Counted from the stretch's first letter, positions 1 through 5,967 are shown. The stretch: DNA of 6,443 bases from JACZST01 sp036985755 (GCA_036985755.1 BTQG01000112.1:1-6443), one strand, 5' to 3'. A program made the numbers and translations. Notes: generated by a model not told the origin, from the letters alone.

Positions 1-1277
1 ACGGCGGCGGCCTCGGATTCGGTTGGTGCTTCGACCATGACCCGGATCAGCGGCTCGGTGCCGGAGGGGCGGACCAGGATGCGGCCACGACCGGCGAGAT
101 CCTCCTCGCCGGCGCGGATGGCGTCCATGATCGGCCCGCTGTTCGCGAACTCCATATCGCTTACGCGGACGTTGGTGAGCCGTTGCGGATACTTGGTCAT
201 CACCTTGCGCAACTCGCGCAGCGGTAGACCGGTTGAGGCCATGACCTGCATTAGGCGCACCGCAGTGCGCAGACCGTCCCCGGTTGCGCGGTCCTCGAAG
301 AGGATATGTCCTGACTGCTCGCCACCAAGCACTGCACCCGATGCCTGCATCGCCTCCAGTACGTAACGATCGCCCACCGCGGTCTCGATGACTCGAACGC
401 CGAGGGTCTCCATCGCCTTGTGGAAACCGAGATTGGTCATGACCGTGACGACAACCGCGTCGTTCTCGAGCACGCCGCGCCCGACCATCCACTTGGCGAA
501 GATCGCCATGATGGCGTCACCATCGACGATCCCGCCATCCTCGTCCACCGCGATCAGGCGGTCGGCATCCCCGTCAAACGCCAGCCCGACCTTGCCGCCG
601 GCAACCGCGGCCAGCTTCTCGGGATGCATGGCGCCGCATTCGAGATTGATGTTCATCCCGTCCGGCTGATCGTTGACGAAGCGGGCGGGCACTCCGAGGC
701 GATTGAAGAGGGCGGGTGCTGCGAGAACTGCCGCACCGTTGGCTAGATCGACGACAAGCCCGAGTCCGTCGCCGGCCAGCTCCACTCCATCGGTGATGAG
801 ATCGACATAACGATCGATGGGGTGGGCCATTCGCTCCTGGCTTCCAACGTCGGCCCCTGTACCAAGGCTCCACGGGTGTCCCTTGAAGTAACGAGACTCG
901 ATCGCCGCCTCCTCCTCATCGGAGAGCTTGGAACCGGTGCTGCCGAAGAACTTGATCCCGTTGTCCGCCGCCGGGTTGTGCGAGGCGCTGACCATCACCC
1001 CGTATCGGGAACCGGTGGTTCTGACCAGCCAAGACACGGCACCAACCGGGATGATCCCGAGATCGATCGTGTCGATCCCCACAGAATTGAAGCCGGCCGA
1101 AAGTGCTGAAGCGAGCATCGGGCCGGACCGCCTGGTGTCGCGGCCGATGATCGCCTGGCCACCCCTCTGATCCCCGGCGGCACGGGCAAGGTTGAACGCC
1201 ATCTCGGCGGTGATGTCGTCGTTGGCGACGCCGCGAACGCCGTCGGTGCCAAACAGGCGCCGTTCCACGTCAGTCAT
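1..1277 (-). CDS. glmM: Phosphoglucosamine mutase GlmM (3' end cut by window edge)
   Basis: Cytosolic enzyme that interconverts glucosamine-6-phosphate and glucosamine-1-phosphate on the way to UDP-GlcNAc for peptidoglycan. I read 425 codons without interruption from the ATG at 1277-1275. All four alpha-D-phosphohexomutase signatures are present: the phosphoserine loop MVSASHNP (catalytic Ser about 99), the Mg-binding loop DGDADR (Asp235, 237, 239), the sugar-specificity loop EQSGH (about 320-324), and the phosphate-binding loop RPSGTEPLIRVMVE (from about 403). E. coli GlmM is 445 aa with Ser102 and Asp241/243/245, so spacing matches closely and only about 20 C-terminal residues should be missing. 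The N-terminus (RLFGTDGVRG) is typical. A GGGGGG stretch 6 nt upstream could act as the ribosome binding site. The gene follows rpsI by 23 nt, the rplM-rpsI-glmM order known in mycobacteria, so co-transcription with ribosomal genes is likely. Confidence 0.97.
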   Translation of the reverse strand, partial: MTDVERRLFGTDGVRGVANDDITAEMAFNLARAAGDQRGGQAIIGRDTRRSGPMLASALSAGFNSVGIDTIDLGIIPVGAVSWLVRTTGSRYGVMVSASHNPAADNGIKFFGSTGSKLSDEEEAAIESRYFKGHPWSLGTGADVGSQERMAHPIDRYVDLITDGVELAGDGLGLVVDLANGAAVLAAPALFNRLGVPARFVNDQPDGMNINLECGAMHPEKLAAVAGGKVGLAFDGDADRLIAVDEDGGIVDGDAIMAIFAKWMVGRGVLENDAVVVTVMTNLGFHKAMETLGVRVIETAVGDRYVLEAMQASGAVLGGEQSGHILFEDRATGDGLRTAVRLMQVMASTGLPLRELRKVMTKYPQRLTNVRVSDMEFANSGPIMDAIRAGEEDLAGRGRILVRPSGTEPLIRVMVEAPTESEAAA

Positions 1278-1300
1278 CGCCGACCCCCCGTCGGAGAGAA

Positions 1301-1693
1301 TTATCGCTTGGTGAATTGCGGCGCACGCCTCGCCTTGCGCAGACCGTACTTCTTGCGCTCGACCTTTCGATCGTCGCGGCGGAGCATGCCGGCCTTCTTC
1401 AGCGTCGGTCTCAGCTGGTCGTCGATCGCGAGCAGGGCTCTGGCGATGCCAAGTCGCAGGGCATCACTCTGGCCGGTCAGCCCGCCACCGTGGATGGTGG
1501 CGTGCACGTCGTAGCGTCCGACGTAGTCGACCACCTCGAACGGCTCCTGGACCCTCCTGCGATACGCCTTCGGGAAGTAGTCATCGAGGCTCCTATCACC
1601 GTTGATGAGGAAAGCGCCATCCCCGTCGACAAAACGGACGCGAGCGACCGAGCTCTTCCTGCGGCCGGTGGCCTGTACCAGCGGTTGTGTCAT
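1301..1693 (-). CDS. rpsI: 30S ribosomal protein S9
   Basis: Small-subunit protein of the 30S head whose C-terminal tail reaches the P-site tRNA anticodon stem-loop. The 130-aa product has the standard family length. Visible hallmarks are the N-terminal ATGRRKSSVARVR block (8-20), the central IHGGGLTGQSDALRLGIARAL region (about 67-87), and the basic tail KKYGLRKARRAPQFTKR, which ends in Lys-Arg as the tRNA-contacting tail requires (TKR here, SKR in E. coli). The ATG at 1693-1691 overlaps the rplM stop by one base (TGATG), which suggests translational coupling. A GAAAGGG ribosome binding site sits about 9 nt upstream inside the end of rplM. S9 and L13 are a classic co-encoded pair. Confidence 0.98.
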   Translation of the reverse strand: MTQPLVQATGRRKSSVARVRFVDGDGAFLINGDRSLDDYFPKAYRRRVQEPFEVVDYVGRYDVHATIHGGGLTGQSDALRLGIARALLAIDDQLRPTLKKAGMLRRDDRKVERKKYGLRKARRAPQFTKR

Positions 1694-2157
1694 CAGGCGT
1701 CGCCCTTTCGGTATGCGAGGGTATATGGTTTCGGATCCTGGGCGCGATGCGGGTGTTCGGCGCCGGCATACACCCGGAGCTTGCCCAGCGTCGCTCGGCC
1801 CAGCCTGTTCTTCGGCAGCATGCCCTTCACCGCGTTGGTGATGAGTCGCTCGGGATACTTCTCCCGCACCGTCTCCACCGTCTCTGACCTGATTCCGCCG
1901 GGGAACCCGGAGTGGCGGTAGTAGATCTTCTCGGTCTCCTTGCTGCCGGTCACGGCAACCTTCTCCGCGTTGAGCACGATCACGTAGTCACCCATATCCA
2001 TGTGAGGAGCGAAGGTCGGCTTGTGCTTGCCGCGTAACAGCTGGGCAACCTCGGATGCGACGCGACCAAGCGGCACCCCGTCGGCATCGACGACGTGCCA
2101 CTTGCGCTCGATATCGCCGGGAGTCGGCGAGAACGTCCTCTGCAGCTTGGCTTTCAT
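1693..2157 (-). CDS. rplM: 50S ribosomal protein L13
   Basis: Early-assembling large-subunit protein that binds 23S rRNA. The product is 154 aa, slightly longer than the 142-147 aa common in the family because of a short N-terminal lead (MKAKLQRTFSPTPGDIERK) that is also usual in actinobacterial L13. Characteristic blocks are WHVVDADGVPLGRVAS (20-35), LLRGKHKPTFAPHMDMGDYV (about 40-59), NAEKVAVTGSK (63-73), KGMLPKNRLGR (111-121) and VYAGAEHPHRAQDPKP (129-144). The ATG at 2157-2155 has a GAAGG ribosome binding site with 6-nt spacing. The gene begins a sub-operon with rpsI and glmM, preceded by a 177-nt structured non-coding region that probably carries its own promoter and leader. Confidence 0.98.
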   Translation of the reverse strand: MKAKLQRTFSPTPGDIERKWHVVDADGVPLGRVASEVAQLLRGKHKPTFAPHMDMGDYVIVLNAEKVAVTGSKETEKIYYRHSGFPGGIRSETVETVREKYPERLITNAVKGMLPKNRLGRATLGKLRVYAGAEHPHRAQDPKPYTLAYRKGDA

Positions 2158-2163
2158 CGGAAA

Positions 2164-2168
2164 CCTTC
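2164..2168 (-). promoter_or_regulatory. Ribosome binding site of rplM
   Basis: GAAGG on the minus strand ends 6 nt before the rplM ATG (2157-2155). It fixes that start and lies 13 nt after the end of the strong GC hairpin at 2182-2204, so folding just upstream could affect ribosome access. Confidence 0.75.
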
Positions 2169-2181
2169 GGGCAGCGTGAAA

Positions 2182-2204
2182 CCACCCCCGGCGACCGGGG
2201 GCGG
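2182..2204 (-). promoter_or_regulatory. GC-rich stem-loop just upstream of rplM
   Basis: In the transcript, CCGCCCCCGG pairs with CCGGGGGUGG around a UCG loop. This makes a 10-bp stem with one G-U wobble, and its inner 7 bp on each side are a perfect inverted repeat (2185-2201). It ends 24 nt before the rplM ATG. Only three U residues follow, so it is a poor intrinsic terminator. It may instead be a leader element for translational or attenuation control of rplM-rpsI. L13 operons in other bacteria have autoregulatory leaders, but I cannot match this one to a known class. If the candidate promoter at 2211-2240 is real, the transcript would begin almost exactly at the base of this stem. Confidence 0.5.
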
Positions 2205-2210
2205 GCCGCC

Positions 2211-2240
2211 ATGGTATCGGTCCCGCGGGCGTAAGGCCAA
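2211..2240 (-). promoter_or_regulatory. Candidate promoter for rplM-rpsI-glmM
   Basis: On the minus strand, TTGGCC (2240-2235) and TACCAT (2216-2211) are separated by 18 nt, resembling -35 and -10 hexamers of a housekeeping sigma factor. TACCAT keeps the TA...T pattern and TTGGCC keeps only the TTG. Transcription would start near 2204, giving a leader of about 47 nt that begins with the GC-rich hairpin. The call rests only on motif match and position. The region could instead be transcribed through from upstream. Confidence 0.35.
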
Positions 2241-2241
2241 T

Positions 2242-2324
2242 GTGGTTCCTTCCACGGAGGCTTTGTCGGCGAGACGGCCTTGCCGCGGCGACTTCGTCCC
2301 TGTCGCAAGCGGCACATAGCCTCC
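2242..2324 (-). ncRNA. Structured region upstream of rplM, possible leader RNA
   Basis: This part of the gap between the 107-aa gene and rplM folds well on paper. TGCCGC (2314-2309) and GCGAC (2306-2302) pair with GTCGC (2292-2288) and GCGGCA (2286-2281), an 11-bp stem with a small TT/C internal loop and a 9-nt apical loop. GGAGGC (2324-2319) can close around it with GCCTCC (2261-2256). GTGG/CCAC at 2255-2242 form a small hairpin. A further 6-bp pairing, AAGGCC (2281-2276) with GGCCTT (2238-2233), crosses the closing helix, so it would be either a pseudoknot or an alternative fold. This could be a ribosomal protein leader for the L13-S9 transcript. The promoter that would transcribe it is not evident. 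An alternative reading is a small ORF in the same stretch. Confidence 0.35.
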
Positions 2325-2334
2325 TCGTAGCTGC

Positions 2335-2658
2335 CTATTCGATCGGAAGCGCTTTGTCGGGGGTCAGAAGCTCGTAGAACTCGATCCATGAATCCTCGGT
2401 CAGATCGCGGAGCTTCTGTCCGAGGATGCCAGTGTCGGGGAGCTCGTTGTCACCACGATACGGCGACTCGATCACCGGCGCCGTCCACTCCATGTACACG
2501 ACATCACGTTCACCCGGCAACGTGCCGCCGTTGAAGTAGACACGAACGGGCTCTCGCTGACCGCTCGCCTCGTAGATCTTGCCGACGTCGGCAACGATCG
2601 ACGCCACCCGACGCGCCTCGCGACGTTTCGTCACCCATACCCTCTTGATCACATACAT
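2335..2658 (-). CDS. Uncharacterised small protein, 107 aa
   Basis: I do not recognise the family. The 107-aa soluble product has no cysteine, signal peptide or membrane helix. By eye the likely secondary structure is strand (MYVIKRVWVT, 1-10), helix (12-32), strand (PVRVYFNGG, 37-45), strand (DVVYMEWTAPVIES, 52-65), helix (about 79-98). This beta-alpha-beta-beta-alpha order resembles ferredoxin-like dimeric alpha/beta-barrel domains (NIPSNAP/ABM type), but that is inference and no catalytic motif is visible. The coding potential looks real: sensible composition, no overlap with neighbours, and a position between truA (45 nt upstream) and the rplM leader. The ATG at 2658-2656 has no Shine-Dalgarno. 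TAGTGT lies 6 nt before it, which would suit a leaderless transcript. Confidence 0.8.
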   Translation of the reverse strand: MYVIKRVWVTKRREARRVASIVADVGKIYEASGQREPVRVYFNGGTLPGERDVVYMEWTAPVIESPYRGDNELPDTGILGQKLRDLTEDSWIEFYELLTPDKALPIE

Positions 2659-2664
2659 GGGGCG

Positions 2665-2670
2665 ACACTA
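2665..2670 (-). promoter_or_regulatory. Candidate -10 element for a leaderless start
   Basis: TAGTGT on the minus strand ends 6 nt before the A of the 107-aa gene's ATG. That is the spacing expected if transcription begins at the start codon itself. No convincing -35 hexamer is seen at 17-18 nt upstream. Leaderless mRNAs are common in Actinobacteria, and the absence of a ribosome binding site here agrees, but read-through from truA is equally possible. Confidence 0.3.
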
Positions 2671-2703
2671 GCCATCGGGCTGAACGCCATCGCCGGGACT
2701 CCC

Positions 2704-3486
2704 TCAACCAGGGGGAGCAACGAGTCCGACCCAGTCCGGCGGCGCGAGCGGTGTTTCCGGGTAACCGACCGCCATCAAGGTCAAGCCCTGGGGCGGAGCC
2801 GCCCCGCCACCGGTCGAGCGATCCTCGGCGGCGAAAACGGCCTCGAATTCTGCAGGGGTGAGGCGCCGCCGACCCACGTCGACAAGCACGACAACCAACC
2901 CCCGCACCATCTGATGACAGAACGCGTTGGCGGCGATGACGAACTCGACCAGATCCCCGCGGCGACGCCAGGCAGCCCACCTGACCTCCCGCACCGTCAT
3001 GGCACCGACCGTGTTCCGGCAAAACGACGCAAAGTCGTGGGTACCAACGAGCAGCGCCGACGCCTCGTTCATCGCATCGACATCGAGCCGGTCCTTGACG
3101 TGCCACGAGGTGCGGGCCTGCAGCGGATCGTGGACCCTTCGATTGAGCACCTGATATCGATAGGAGCGGCCGGTTGCGGAGAACCTAGCGTGGAATCCGT
3201 CGTCGACACGGCGCAGGTCGAGGATGACAATCTGCTCGCCGAGTTGGGAGTTGAGGCTTCGCAGCACGCGCCCGGCGTCGATCTCCTCATCATGAGAGAA
3301 ACCGATGACCTGGCCTGCGGCGTGCACGCCACGATCGGTCCGTCCCGCCACGGAAGTGGCGACCGGTCCGGTGTGATGAGCGAGGGCGGTTTCGAGCTCT
3401 CCCTGCACGGTCCGCTGTTCGGGCTGGATGGCGTATCCGGAGAAACCCGTGCCGTCGTACGCCAGGTCCAGGCGGTACGTCGGCAT
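2704..3486 (-). CDS. truA: tRNA pseudouridine(38-40) synthase TruA
   Basis: Cytosolic enzyme that isomerises uridines 38, 39 and 40 in the anticodon stem-loop of many tRNAs. The 260-aa product has the family's usual length. Family blocks in order are the N-terminal YRLDLAYDGTGFSGYAIQP (4-22), the active-site AGRTDRGVHAAGQV (47-60) with nucleophile Asp51 (Asp60 in E. coli), the GRSYRYQVLNR strand with the conserved active-site Tyr, GTHDFASFC, and NAFCHQMVRGLVVVLVDVGR near the C-terminus, ending with GLTLMAVGYPE. The ATG at 3486-3484 begins 2 nt after the upstream membrane-protein stop and has no strong ribosome binding site, so translation probably depends on coupling. The frame stays open upstream to 3627, but that part lies inside the upstream gene and does not resemble TruA. 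Location after rplQ is a known actinobacterial arrangement. Confidence 0.96.
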   Translation of the reverse strand: MPTYRLDLAYDGTGFSGYAIQPEQRTVQGELETALAHHTGPVATSVAGRTDRGVHAAGQVIGFSHDEEIDAGRVLRSLNSQLGEQIVILDLRRVDDGFHARFSATGRSYRYQVLNRRVHDPLQARTSWHVKDRLDVDAMNEASALLVGTHDFASFCRNTVGAMTVREVRWAAWRRRGDLVEFVIAANAFCHQMVRGLVVVLVDVGRRRLTPAEFEAVFAAEDRSTGGGAAPPQGLTLMAVGYPETPLAPPDWVGLVAPPG

Positions 3487-3488
3487 GC

Positions 3489-4013
3489 CTAGAACACGCT
3501 GAAACCGCCGAGAATCGCCTGGATGATGGCCCAACCCACGAACCCCCCGCCGGAAGCGAGCGCTGCCTTGCTCAACGGCAGGTCGGCGATGTAGTGGGTG
3601 CCGTATGTGACCACGGCGAGGAACCACAGCGACCCGAGGACGGAACCAACCGTGTCGTTGTTGATGACGAGTCCGGTGAAAATCAGTATCAGCAGTGTGG
3701 GGAAGGCGAATCCGGCGAGTCGCAGGTAATACGCATAGATGCCGTCACCGCGGAACAGGTATTTGGCTATCCCATAGACGATGGCGCTGTACACCAACCA
3801 GAAGATCGCCGTACTGACGAGCGAGCTGATGGTACCGCTGAAGCCGGCAACGAAACCGAGCAGCGAAGTGCCTCCGGCGATCAGGAACAACACCTCGGTG
3901 ATCACGACCAGGACCAGCGCATCACCGGTCGCCCGGTCGTTGAACTCCATCCACACGAAGGCTTCCCGGTCGAAACGAATCGCCCCGATCAGCCGCTCCA
4001 GCACACCACCCAA
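3489..4013 (-). CDS. Integral membrane protein, YIP1-like
   Basis: A 174-aa polytopic membrane protein. After a short cytosolic N-terminus that includes the charged MEFNDRATGDAL stretch, hydrophobic segments lie at about 31-57, 61-85, 96-117, 121-142 and 152-174. Five helices, the polar motif RGDGIYAYYLRLAGFAFP before helix 3 and the overall length match bacterial YIP1-domain proteins, whose function is largely unknown. No catalytic residues are apparent. The start appears to be TTG at 4013-4011, supported by AAGGGG 6 nt upstream; a GTG at 4004-4002 is the alternative. The gene begins 26 nt after rplQ and ends 2 nt before truA, so it is transcribed with translation genes. A membrane protein is an odd passenger in this cluster. 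It might link to membrane or envelope status, but that is speculation. Family assignment is by pattern, not search. Confidence 0.85.
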   Translation of the reverse strand: MGGVLERLIGAIRFDREAFVWMEFNDRATGDALVLVVITEVLFLIAGGTSLLGFVAGFSGTISSLVSTAIFWLVYSAIVYGIAKYLFRGDGIYAYYLRLAGFAFPTLLILIFTGLVINNDTVGSVLGSLWFLAVVTYGTHYIADLPLSKAALASGGGFVGWAIIQAILGGFSVF

Positions 4014-4019
4014 AACACA

Positions 4020-4025
4020 CCCCTT
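4020..4025 (-). promoter_or_regulatory. Ribosome binding site deciding the TTG start
   Basis: AAGGGG on the minus strand lies 6 nt before the TTG at 4013-4011. There is no ATG near the 5' end of this frame, and the next candidate, GTG at 4004-4002, would leave this site too far away (15 nt). This favours TTG for the YIP1-like gene. Confidence 0.55.
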
Positions 4026-4039
4026 CTTCAGGCCGGCAG

Positions 4040-4390
4040 CTACACCAACTCGATGATGGCCATCTCGGCGCCATCGCCCTTGCGTTGCCCGATCCTGATG
4101 ATCCGCGTGTATCCGCCCGGACGGTCGGCATAACGCGGTCCGACGTCGTCGAACAGCTTGGTGACCGCATCGTTGTCACCGATCTTGGCCAACACCAGCC
4201 GGCGGGAGTGGAGATCGCCACGGCGCCCCTTGGTGATCACCTTCTCGGCAAATGGCCGCACCTGGCGCGCCTTGGCGTGCGTCGTGGTCACCCGCTCGTT
4301 CTCAATGAGCTGAACGGTGAGGTTGGCCAGGATCTTCCGCTGATGTTTCGGGCTACCTCCGAGGCGCGGGCCCTTCTTCGGTCTCGGCAT
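4040..4390 (-). CDS. rplQ: 50S ribosomal protein L17
   Basis: Large-subunit protein near the peptide exit tunnel. The product is 116 aa, the compact length of bacterial L17 without the C-terminal extension seen in some actinobacteria (mycobacterial L17 is much longer). Diagnostic sequence includes PKKGPRLGGSPKHQRKIL (4-21), the stretch ANLTVQLIENERVTTTHAKA (22-41), the ARQVRPFAEKVITKGRRGD region (41-59) and the C-terminal GGYTRIIRIGQRKGDGAEMA (92-111). The ATG at 4390-4388 shares a base with the rpoA stop (TGATG), so rpoA and rplQ are translationally coupled, as is typical for this pair. Confidence 0.98.
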   Translation of the reverse strand: MPRPKKGPRLGGSPKHQRKILANLTVQLIENERVTTTHAKARQVRPFAEKVITKGRRGDLHSRRLVLAKIGDNDAVTKLFDDVGPRYADRPGGYTRIIRIGQRKGDGAEMAIIELV

Positions 4391-5349
4391 CAGACAACGG
4401 TCTCCGGTTCGGTGTCGGCGTGCGAATGCAGCGAAAAGCCGAGCTCGTCGAGCTTAGCGACGACTTCCTCGAGAGATTTCTGCCCGAAGTTGGTGATGTT
4501 GAGCAGATCCTCCTCGGTCTTGATGATGAGCTCGCCGACCGTCTGGATCTGGGCACGACGCAAGCAGTTACGCGGCCGTTCCGATAGGTCGAGGGCCTCG
4601 ATGGGGAGATCGAGATGCTCCTGACCGGACACCTCGGCCTTCACGATCTCGTCGAGTTCGAGTGCGTCGTAGTCGTCGAGATCGGCGAGCAGCTCGAACA
4701 GGTTGCGCAGCGTGCCTCCCGCAGACGACATGGCTTCGTTTGGCGTCACCGAACCGTCCGTCTCCACGTCGAGGATCAGCTTGTCGAAGTTCGTCATCTG
4801 ACCAACCTGCGTGCTGGCGACCTGATAGGCGACCTTGCGCACCGGGGAGAACATCGAGTCGATCGGGATCGCACCGATCACGTCCCCGGCCTTGTTCTTG
4901 TCGGCGCTTCGATAGCCGACACCGCGGGTTGCGCTCATCTCGGCCTCGATCCTGCCTGAAGCAGACAACGTGGCGAGGTGGAAGTCGCCGTTGACGACCT
5001 CGACCCCTGCTGGCACCTTGAGGTCGGCCGCGGTGACGTCGCCCTTGCCTTTTGCCGACAGGTACAGGGTCTGCGGCTCTTCGGCCTCGATCCGCAGCAC
5101 CACCTGTTTCAGGTTGAGTATGAAGTCGACGACGTCTTCGACGACGCCCTCCATGGTGGAGAACTCATGGTCGATGCCCTCGAGGCGCACCGAGGTGATG
5201 GCAGATCCGGGGATGCGCGACAGGAGGGTCCTGCGCAACGTGTTCCCCAGTGTGTAACCGAAGCCCGGTTCCAGCGGCTCGACTATGAACCGCGAGCGTA
5301 TGTCGTTGACGGTCTCTTCCTCGACCGTGGGTCGCTGCGTGATCAGCAC
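4390..5349 (-). CDS. rpoA: DNA-directed RNA polymerase subunit alpha
   Basis: Alpha dimerises to scaffold beta and beta' during RNA polymerase assembly, and its C-terminal domain binds UP elements and activators. The 319-aa product has the normal length. The N-terminal domain shows FIVEPLEPGFGYTLGNTLRR (21-40), followed by the TLLSRIPGSAIT stretch and the EGVVEDVVDFILNLK segment (67-81), which are dimer and assembly determinants. A linker rich in Asp and Glu follows (about 223-245). The C-terminal domain covers about 248-307 and includes ERPRNCLRRAQI, where Arg258 and Asn261 correspond to DNA-contacting Arg265 and Asn268 of E. coli, then FGQKSLEEVVAKLDELG. The start is GTG at 5349-5347, supported by AAAGGA 8 nt upstream. 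The gene follows rpsD by 12 nt and overlaps rplQ by one base. Confidence 0.98.
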   Translation of the reverse strand: MLITQRPTVEEETVNDIRSRFIVEPLEPGFGYTLGNTLRRTLLSRIPGSAITSVRLEGIDHEFSTMEGVVEDVVDFILNLKQVVLRIEAEEPQTLYLSAKGKGDVTAADLKVPAGVEVVNGDFHLATLSASGRIEAEMSATRGVGYRSADKNKAGDVIGAIPIDSMFSPVRKVAYQVASTQVGQMTNFDKLILDVETDGSVTPNEAMSSAGGTLRNLFELLADLDDYDALELDEIVKAEVSGQEHLDLPIEALDLSERPRNCLRRAQIQTVGELIIKTEEDLLNITNFGQKSLEEVVAKLDELGFSLHSHADTEPETVV

Positions 5350-5357
5350 GGAGTGAG

Positions 5358-5363
5358 TCCTTT
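5358..5363 (-). promoter_or_regulatory. Ribosome binding site of rpoA overlapping the rpsD stop
   Basis: AAAGGA lies 8 nt before the GTG start of rpoA and shares bases with the rpsD TAA (5364-5362). Ribosomes finishing S4 therefore terminate on top of the alpha initiation site, which suggests coupled translation. This site decides the GTG start, as there is no in-frame ATG nearby. Confidence 0.7.
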
Positions 5364-5967
5364 ACTTTGAGTACAGCTCAACGATGAGCTGTTCTTGGAT
5401 TTCGGTGTCGATCTGCTCTCTACTCGGCAGATCCTGGATCGTTATGGTGCGGGTGTCGGTGTCCACCGTCACCCATTCGGGGACGGTGCGGTCCAATGTG
5501 TCGATCGAATGCAGGATTGGCAGAACATCCAGGCTCCGTTCCTTGACCGTGACCACATCCCCGGCACGGACCGAATACGACGGGATGTCTACCCTCTTGC
5601 CGTTGACCTTGAAGTGCCCGTGGTTCACCAGTTGTCGTGCCTGCGGGCGGGTGCGGGCCAGCCCGGAGCGATAGACGACGTTGTCGAGCCTGGTCTCCAG
5701 GATGACGAGCAGGTTGGTGCCGGTGATCCCCGAGCGCCGCGCCGCCTCGCGGTAGTAGCGCCGGAACTGCTTCTCCAGCACCCCGTACATGAAACGCAGC
5801 TTCTGCTTTTCACGCAGCTGAATCTGATACTGCGACTCCCTGATACGACGCCTGCCGTGCTCTCCTGGCGGGTACGGCCGGCGGTCGAAGTACTTCGCTT
5901 TGTTCTCGTCGAGCAGCTGCCGGGCGCGGCGACTGACCTTGGTTCGTGGTCCCGTGTAACGAGCCAT
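5362..5967 (-). CDS. rpsD: 30S ribosomal protein S4
   Basis: Primary 16S rRNA-binding protein that nucleates 30S assembly and, in other bacteria, autoregulates its operon. The 201-aa product begins MARYTGPRTKVSRRARQL and contains RRPYPPGEHGRRRIRESQY (29-47). The S4 RNA-binding domain spans roughly 91-150 (RLDNVVYRSGLARTRPQARQ, then VNHGHFKVNGKRVDIPSY). There is no cysteine in the whole protein, so this is the zinc-free (C-minus) form of S4. The ATG at 5967-5965 is chosen because it gives the canonical N-terminus, starts 2 nt after the rpsK stop and has GAAGGGG 8 nt upstream. An in-frame ATG at 6000 would only add residues encoded inside rpsK. Confidence 0.98.
   Translation of the reverse strand: MARYTGPRTKVSRRARQLLDENKAKYFDRRPYPPGEHGRRRIRESQYQIQLREKQKLRFMYGVLEKQFRRYYREAARRSGITGTNLLVILETRLDNVVYRSGLARTRPQARQLVNHGHFKVNGKRVDIPSYSVRAGDVVTVKERSLDVLPILHSIDTLDRTVPEWVTVDTDTRTITIQDLPSREQIDTEIQEQLIVELYSK

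Noticed and set aside
1316..1921. 201-codon plus-strand open frame opposite rpsI and rplM
   Set aside because: It spans the junction of two certain ribosomal genes on the other strand. Composition is Arg/Ala/Ser-rich without family resemblance, so it is a coding shadow.
2182..2204. Intrinsic terminator between the 107-aa gene and rplM
   Set aside because: The stem is strong, but only three U residues follow before mixed sequence. It also sits directly before the rplM ribosome binding site, so a leader element is more plausible.
1988..2389. 133-codon minus-strand frame covering the rplM leader
   Set aside because: It overlaps the 5' part of rplM and the end of the 107-aa gene in another frame. 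Its internal ATG at 2317 lies only 2 nt from the GGAGG sequence, too close for initiation, and the peptide is Arg/Ser low-complexity.
2914..3492. 192-codon plus-strand open frame opposite truA
   Set aside because: It is fully antisense to truA, whose motifs and catalytic Asp are clear. It shows no independent support.
3487..3627. N-terminal extension of truA to an upstream ATG
   Set aside because: The added residues lie inside the coding region of the YIP1-like gene and do not resemble TruA. The ATG at 3486 gives the canonical N-terminus.
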